A stretch of 64,000 bases of DNA from Hofstenia miamia (lineage: Eukaryota > Xenacoelomorpha > Acoela > Hofsteniidae), in NCBI GenBank assembly GCA_900660155.1, contig CABFPE010000098.1, positions 970,125 through 1,034,124 on the forward strand. The letters are read 5' to 3'. Position numbers and translations under genes: made by a program. Numbering within the stretch: the first letter of the stretch is position 1; each line of letters starts with the position of its first letter. Shown here one piece after another: positions 58,242 through 64,000 of this stretch. The notes under the pieces were generated by a model. The model had not been told where the DNA came from. It ran no database searches and saw only the letters and a list, made by a program, of their open reading frames with translations.

Positions 58242-58390
58242 CTAGTAAATGAAATTTACAACAATGGGAAAGCTCTTCGAAATTTCTTCCAAGCATTGAT
58301 AAGATATTGAGAAATTTACTTATATACATAAATTCCTAAGACTTTGTCAAATTTATCAGAAATATAATTTGCTAAGATGTCGACAAAGTT

Positions 58391-58730
58391 TTGATAAAAA
58401 TATTATTAAGTTTTCCAAGAATGAAGAAATATTTTTCTATTAGAAGATTAAAGTTCTAATACATTAACATTATTTATTAAATTCGATTGAATTTAGTAAA
58501 TTGAAATTAAAGCAAATTTGGCAGACCTGTACATAATTCTACTATTTATTGCTATTGCGAGTATTCAAATTAATATGGGAATAATGTACGCAAAGTTGCA
58601 GCATGAAGTTCTTGAAAACTAAGAAAAGCCCCCATTAGCTTTATTCTTTTTTTGTTGTATCAAAATTTATATTTAAATCTAATTAAAATTCCAAGTTGTA
58701 ATTTACATTTAATTATTACCACAATTTTAG

Positions 58731-58764
<34 letters not shown>

Positions 58765-59747
58765 AAAATATTTTCCCACATCTCGTTCAATTCAAATTTC
58801 TGAAGAATAGTTTTAGTGATGTAGTGGAATTTCAATGCTAAAAGCTATAAGTCGATAATTATTGGCAAGATTGGCATTAGCATATTGATTTCAGGTGTAT
58901 GTAGTCATACTATTACTGCACTAATAGAAAAAATCTCTTGTATTTAAGACAAAAATATCTTAAAATTTTATGCAATTAATCAAGAGAATTTCATTTTGAA
59001 ATACTACATTTGAGTGATTAATCTCTTCAAATAGTACTTTAGAAATTACATCAAGAAAATTTCTAGTTTAATATATAAGAGAATTACATCTAGAAAATGA
59101 TAATTCTGAAAAAAAAATTTAATCATGCACTTAGCACAAAATCAAAAATTTATAAAAATGGCAATGCATAATTTTGCCTCAGTTGTAAAAACTTTTATGT
59201 AGATCATTTGATTAATTATAGCATATAAATGCTAACAATTTGCAAATATATTTGGCTTTTACAAATGTAATTAAGCTATGATCTTATAATTAAATGTATA
59301 AATACATTATTTAAGTGAATATTAATAAACACTTATACTAAATTAATATTACTAATTATTATAAACTTTGAGATGTCAGGTGGTAATTTCACACAAATTA
59401 TTCCTATATATCATCATTGAATTCAAAAAGGTGTTTCAAATAAAATATAATATCTAAAAATTACCAAATTCGGTTTCTATTTGAATAATAATAAAAATAT
59501 ATTTACTAGAAAAATAAGAGATTTTCTCTGAGAGTGTGTGTAAAGAAATTTTATGGAATAGCAATATTATTATTAAGTAGCAAAATCTTACAAAAATTGG
59601 TAAGATCTTGAAGAAACTTATTGCATTTTGGTAAATTTTGCAACGAAGGTGTAATAATTTGCCAAGATATAACCAATTTCTCATTAAGTTTTTAAATTTT
59701 CATTTATTAGTTTATTTTCTTAATAGAAATGCAATTTGTTTCTATAG

Positions 59748-59757
<10 letters not shown>
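58391..59757. other. 1.35-kb segment present only in the right arm
   Basis: The left arm jumps directly from the equivalent of 58,390 to that of about 59,800. The segment is AT-rich, without a recognised frame, contains a TA run at 58,735-58,762 and abuts another at 59,757. Insertion here or deletion in the left arm cannot be told apart. Confidence 0.55.

Positions 59758-59805
<48 letters not shown>
59757..59805. repeat. (TA)n microsatellite
   Basis: About 24 TA units. Confidence 0.9.
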
Positions 59806-59810
<5 letters not shown>

Positions 59811-60507
59811 TTTATGTCATGTACTTGTGGTTTTGTCAATAATCTGGACGATACAATATTATTGTCTTCTTTCATGTTAACGGCATTTTAATTATTTAAT
59901 TAAATTTACATGTACCCCCGCTCATAAAATTAATGGTACTGGACTGCAATAAAACCTGCTCGAAAACCTTTTTCTTAGTTACATTTGGCGGACTTGTAAA
60001 ACCCGTTCAAATGACCGCCAAGATTAAGAGAGGCCTTAGTTAAAACTTAAAAGGTTATTCAAACCTATGTTTACCTGATAATTTTCAGTGATAAACGAGC
60101 TGAAATTGCTAAAAGCAATTATGTTATGGACAACTTATTCAAAATATTCTCCGTTATCATATTTATATGCAAAGATTTTAGAAGTAATTTTTGAAAACTC
60201 ACTATTCCAACAAATAAGATTTTGTCATGAGATATTTTAGATATATACCAAGGATGTTCCTTAGACAAGGATAATACAAACAAATTTTTCCTTAATATAC
60301 AGTTTCTACACATACATATTACTATGCCTCCGCTATGACACCTCTTCTAAGAACTAATAAATATCAACTTTTAAATGTACTAAGTAAATCTCAGTTCAAA
60401 CAAAACTGAATTTTAAAATTAACTTAAGTTCTTGTAGAAATCTGCAAATTTGCAAACGCAAAAACCGGATCACTGATGAAAGAAATGTGAATATCTAGAA
60501 TCCTAAT

Positions 60508-60783
60508 TCAAAATTTGGCATTTTTGCAAAATGACTCTGCAGAGGGTTGATGGAAATGGTGTAAAAAAGCCTCCAATATATATTTCCTAAAATCCCAATA
60601 AATACTCCTCTCGAATTCTTCAGGTAATATGTAATGAAATTGAAGATACCATTTCAGCAAACAAGGTAATTTCCATTTATGGAGACGTTCAAACCAACAT
60701 TGTTTGCCGTTATAAAGTAGATCCAATAAAAAAGATGTAGAATTATTATTTTGAGTTTTGAACAGTAAATAGCTCAGCACCAA
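60508..60783 (-). other. Unassigned 91-codon open frame at the palindrome edge
   Basis: Protein-like composition (KQCWFERLHKWKLPCLLKWY, then LPEEFERSIYWDFRKYILEA), rich in Trp, Phe, Tyr. Its C-terminal end overlaps the outer end of the right arm, the rest is outside. No motif recognised and no left-arm counterpart. Could be an exon, a relic or chance. Confidence 0.25.
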
Positions 60784-63280
60784 CTCGACATTGTAATGAA
60801 ATTTTGTATTTTATCACTGATACTGTAAGAGAATTTACTACTTCAATTTAGTGATCATAGTTTTCTATTATTTATACAAGTGATGCAACATCGAAAAATT
60901 ATCATCTTTCATAATTTCTTGAGATTTGAGTAAAGTTCTATTGGGTAAATAATATGTGATAAAGTTAGATAGCTTAATATCATACGTATTAGTTAAATTC
61001 TATGAAAGAAGTATAAATCCAATAACTGCAAATTTAAGGAAAGAGATAATAGTTTCAATTTTAGTGGTCTTTCTTTATGATTTTCACCTGACCGAATCCT
61101 GAAAATTTAAAGTATTTTTAGAAAATGATTTTGTATTGCGTTGCTTTGACTATTAATAAATTTTCACAATACTACGGGAAATTTTCTTGCAAAAACATCT
61201 TATGACCAAATTTCATAGTTATTTTAATAATTATCTAAAAACATTTACTTTATTCGGCCTAAGCTATAGTGCAACAGGGTTGGAAGTGGTCCGCTTTCTC
61301 GGAACAAGATCGGGGTGGGCCGAATAAATTTGGATCCATCCGGACTGCTTACTACTTAACCACAGTGGACACTTTTGCAATGAATATTGTTGCTATGATT
61401 CAAAATCTTTAATATTTTCAATATTCTGTTATGAAATAGAGTTCAGCTACCAAAAATACCACACATTTTAACTTTATGAGTTCGTGATATGCTTAAATAT
61501 TAATTACATATAACTCTATTTGTGTTAATTTAATAAATCAGTTAATGCTACTCACCAAAATGCGATTTTCAAGAAAAAGTAATTGACATTTTACTAATGA
61601 GTTCACATTAAGAACATGAATTTGAACATAGCAGTCCTTCTTAGATGAAATGATTAGTATAAAATAGAACGTTGAATCGAAATAATTATCTTAGAAAAAG
61701 GACGCTTCTGAGAAAAAATTTTTATAGGAAGATATTTTTACTAGGTAAAAATGTCAATTGGCGATTCGAATTAATCTTGATTCTTAATCATTAATATACA
61801 TTCACTACAGAGGCGAAAATATTACACCACAACATAAAATTGATTTTACTTTTGCGTTATCTCTCTTCCCTTCCACTCAAATAATTGCTAGTTTATCAAA
61901 ATAAAAAAAAATGTTGGATTTCTTAATTAGTTCGTCAGTCTTGACCAGGCGGGATTTAAAGTATAAATGAAAAAGAAAACACTAATCTATATTGGAAATC
62001 TTCATCAGTTTGTGAGTTAAAATTTGGTTTGAAGACGGCATCACTGATTTTATACAAAAATGTTGTTTGCAGTTACCAGAAATCAAAAGATTTTATTGTG
62101 AATTTTAAATGCTATATAACAAATAGTACAGTTCCAATTAGGGATGCCTCGTCTTCCTTCAGTTATGGCTACAATGAATTAAACATTAATTTTGAAAACA
62201 TCTTGTATTAATATTAGCAGTTAATACACTTTACTTAGATCTATGGTTACAGTATAAAGCACCATTACTTTTGCTTATAAGAGCTGCCAAAACATTTATC
62301 AAAATATTGAATTTTCACAAACAAATAATTTCAATGACATTGCAATTTTTATCAAGAACAGTTAGCAAAATGCGCCTTTGGTGGCCTCATAACTTCACCA
62401 GTTCCTTTTGTCTTTTTTAAATAGCACGTATTGCAGTTTTTTACTAAAATAATTGATCGCCAAAATAACATAACAGACCAAAAACATCTTACATTTCAAT
62501 TTAGTTAAGTATGCTTTATCATTTGATTCAGTACTATACTATTGAAAAAAGCCACTTGAATTGTAAAACAATGACAATGATTTTTATTATTTTGTTTAAC
62601 ACTAAAAATTTATCGTTTGCTGGTATTTTACTTCTTAAGTGTTTATATAACATGTTCTGATAGCAAACTTAACCAACATAAGTGTACATCAATTCATCAA
62701 AAATATAGAATCCAGAGTTGTCGTGGAACGTTGGGTGGGATGGGACAATGAAAGCTATCCCACTTGTCCCATGGGACGAGTCGTGGCACGAAATTTTGCC
62801 GAAATGTCCTTTCTCAATGTATATACAGGGTTGCCTGAAAAAAACATGCAATGTTTTAGAAACGTTTGAAACAGTGTTATAAACACCTACTTTTTCATTG
62901 TTTTTCAACTTCTTTTTTTCAGAATATTTCGGCACCTTTGTATCAAATGGTTTTTTTTTTCAACTTAAAACAATATTTTGCGAAATTCTCGTTTATATGT
63001 TTCCTGCAGCAAGAATATCATCTTTGTTTTTTTGAACGAATTTCCTAAAAGGAATTGAATAGTTTGCATGGTGGCAGATTAATTTCTGTTGACAGTAGAG
63101 AATGCATAGAGGTCTTTCCGAGTAACACCTTCCCAAAAAGAAAGAGGTCATCATTCATCATGTCACAGGAAATATATTCAAATTGCTTTTCTCAAAATGC
63201 CATCATACATTTCAACCAGAAGGTCGAAAGATATTGTTCATCTAGTGTAATTTCACATTCGTTAGGTCTTTTGATATAAA
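60784..63280. other. No gene seen
   Basis: AT-rich. GC-richer scraps at 61,280-61,350 (starting CAGGGTTGGAAGTGG) and 62,713-62,800 (GGGATGGGAC, TCCCATGGGACGAG) look like hAT-type ends, but no partner ends or duplications were found. Confidence 0.5.
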
Positions 63281-63299
63281 TGGTAAGGCTGCTATCGAT

Positions 63300-64000
63300 G
63301 TGCATCTATGTGATAGATACCTACAGAATGCAAAGTGCTATTGAGACATGTGATAATCATTAACAACTTCATATTGGGATAGGGCAATGCAAATGGAATC
63401 TAGATAATCCGATCATGATTACCAAGAAATCTATGTGGAATCATTCTCCTGGTCAGTTCATTTGATAATTTGTCCCAATGGTGTACTGAAGAATTGCGGC
63501 TTCATCCCAGAACATGTCTTGCATGACCCAAAATATCTTTTTCCTAAATTTAGTATAACATACATGTAGTTTTGTCTGTAATTGTTTGAAAAGGATGATA
63601 TCCACTGGACAATCGATGAGTCAACTCCTATGTCCTTACGGAGATATATTATTATAAGATGACTGACAAAGTCAAATGCCTTCTTGAAGTCAAAAAGTAA
63701 TATTCATAAACAGGAATTTTTGTTTTAGAGCATAGTTCAATTAAGGCATACATTTCCTCCAAATTTCTTAGAATCTAACACAGTCAATATTGTTGGTTAA
63801 GCTTGCTATCAATGATTAATTGCTCAATAAGTTTCAATAGCAAATGAGCAAGCGAAATTGGTTGTATATCTGTCAATTCATGATGACAGGTTTAACTTTT
63901 TCATAAGGATACCATTAACAATAACAAATGGTTCTGCAGAAATATATCAGGAGAAAATTGTTTGAATCAGTTCATAACAAAAAATTTTCAAAATCCAGTT
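63300..64000 (-). pseudogene. LINE reverse transcriptase fragment (runs off the window)
   Basis: On the minus strand, reading from the window edge: IQPISLAHLLLKLIEQLI (RT motif ahead of the catalytic core, as in RPISLL..LSKLFEKLI), ALIELCSKTKIPVY, then in a shifted frame FDFKKAFDFVSHL (motif with the first catalytic Asp), DSSIVQWISSFSNNYRQN (the W--SFL--R-Q motif). This is the pattern of jockey/CR1/L2-type non-LTR retrotransposons. There are stops and at least one frameshift, so it is dead. The 3' end lies toward lower coordinates; the 5' part is beyond 64,000. Confidence 0.7.

Larger units (their letters stand above)
56470..60575 (-). repeat. Right arm of ~9-kb palindrome
   Basis: Reverse complement of 51,475-54,810. 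It carries two things the left arm lacks or has lost: the complete 367-bp hAT element (57,875-58,241) and about 1.35 kb at roughly 58,391-59,757 lying next to TA microsatellites. A 79-base N gap (57,638-57,716) sits between two copies of a locally repeated unit. Confidence 0.85.

Noticed and set aside
62713-62835. Small imperfect palindrome with GGGATGGGAC/GTCCCATGGGAC
   Set aside because: Looks like part of a hAT-type end, but no partner end or target duplication could be identified.
1-64000. CRISPR arrays, bacterial operons, ribosome binding sites
   Set aside because: Intron-rich animal DNA; no regularly spaced direct repeats with unique spacers and no prokaryotic gene organisation.
1-64000. 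tRNA or rRNA genes
   Set aside because: No A/B-box pairs with cloverleaf potential and no rRNA-like GC-rich conserved blocks were noticed; a dedicated scan was not possible.

Overview
The window is AT-rich animal nuclear DNA. The evidence is a many-exon gene for the polarity protein Lethal giant larvae (Lgl), GT-AG introns from under 100 bp to about 6.6 kb, TA microsatellites, and abundant hAT, Tc1/mariner and other DNA transposons. The clade cannot be fixed from sequence alone. I infer an invertebrate: the Lgl protein is divergent, and all 20 of its intron acceptors are TAG or AAG, never CAG.

Layout: 1-4,555 is most likely an lgl intron, because the first recognisable exon is internal to the protein. 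4,556-29,938 (+) holds twenty lgl exons that join in frame without an error: 3,978 bases, 1,325 residues and a stop. About 200-240 N-terminal residues must lie left of the window. The product keeps the Lgl core and the three aPKC-target serines. It has an acidic insert right after those serines and a Glu/Asp-rich tail of about 575 residues that ends in the family's C-terminal TV-D/E-DVKD motif. The introns contain a hAT transposase remnant, short non-autonomous elements with target-site duplications, and a perfect 96-bp tandem duplication.

30,300-40,500 is gene-poor. It holds an internally deleted hAT element, a 2-kb terminal-inverted-repeat candidate, a TTAA-targeting element with a tiny cysteine-rich frame, and an assembly duplication bounded by single Ns. 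40,500-46,400 carries decayed minus-strand coding relics, possibly of a Polinton-like or virus-like element, plus a small cystine-knot-like frame and a gap inside a TA repeat. At 46,837 there is a 17-base exact match to the Tn5/Nextera mosaic end, which suggests adapter left in the assembly.

The most unusual structure is at 51,475-60,575: a palindrome of about 9 kb. Each arm carries a small intronless leucine-zipper gene with its own TATA box, initiator and poly(A) signal, and a third, decayed copy lies in the spacer. The genes and promoters are much more alike between arms than the outer arms are. A Tc1-like element interrupts only the left arm, and the right arm preserves the empty site. 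The window ends in a broken LINE reverse transcriptase on the minus strand.
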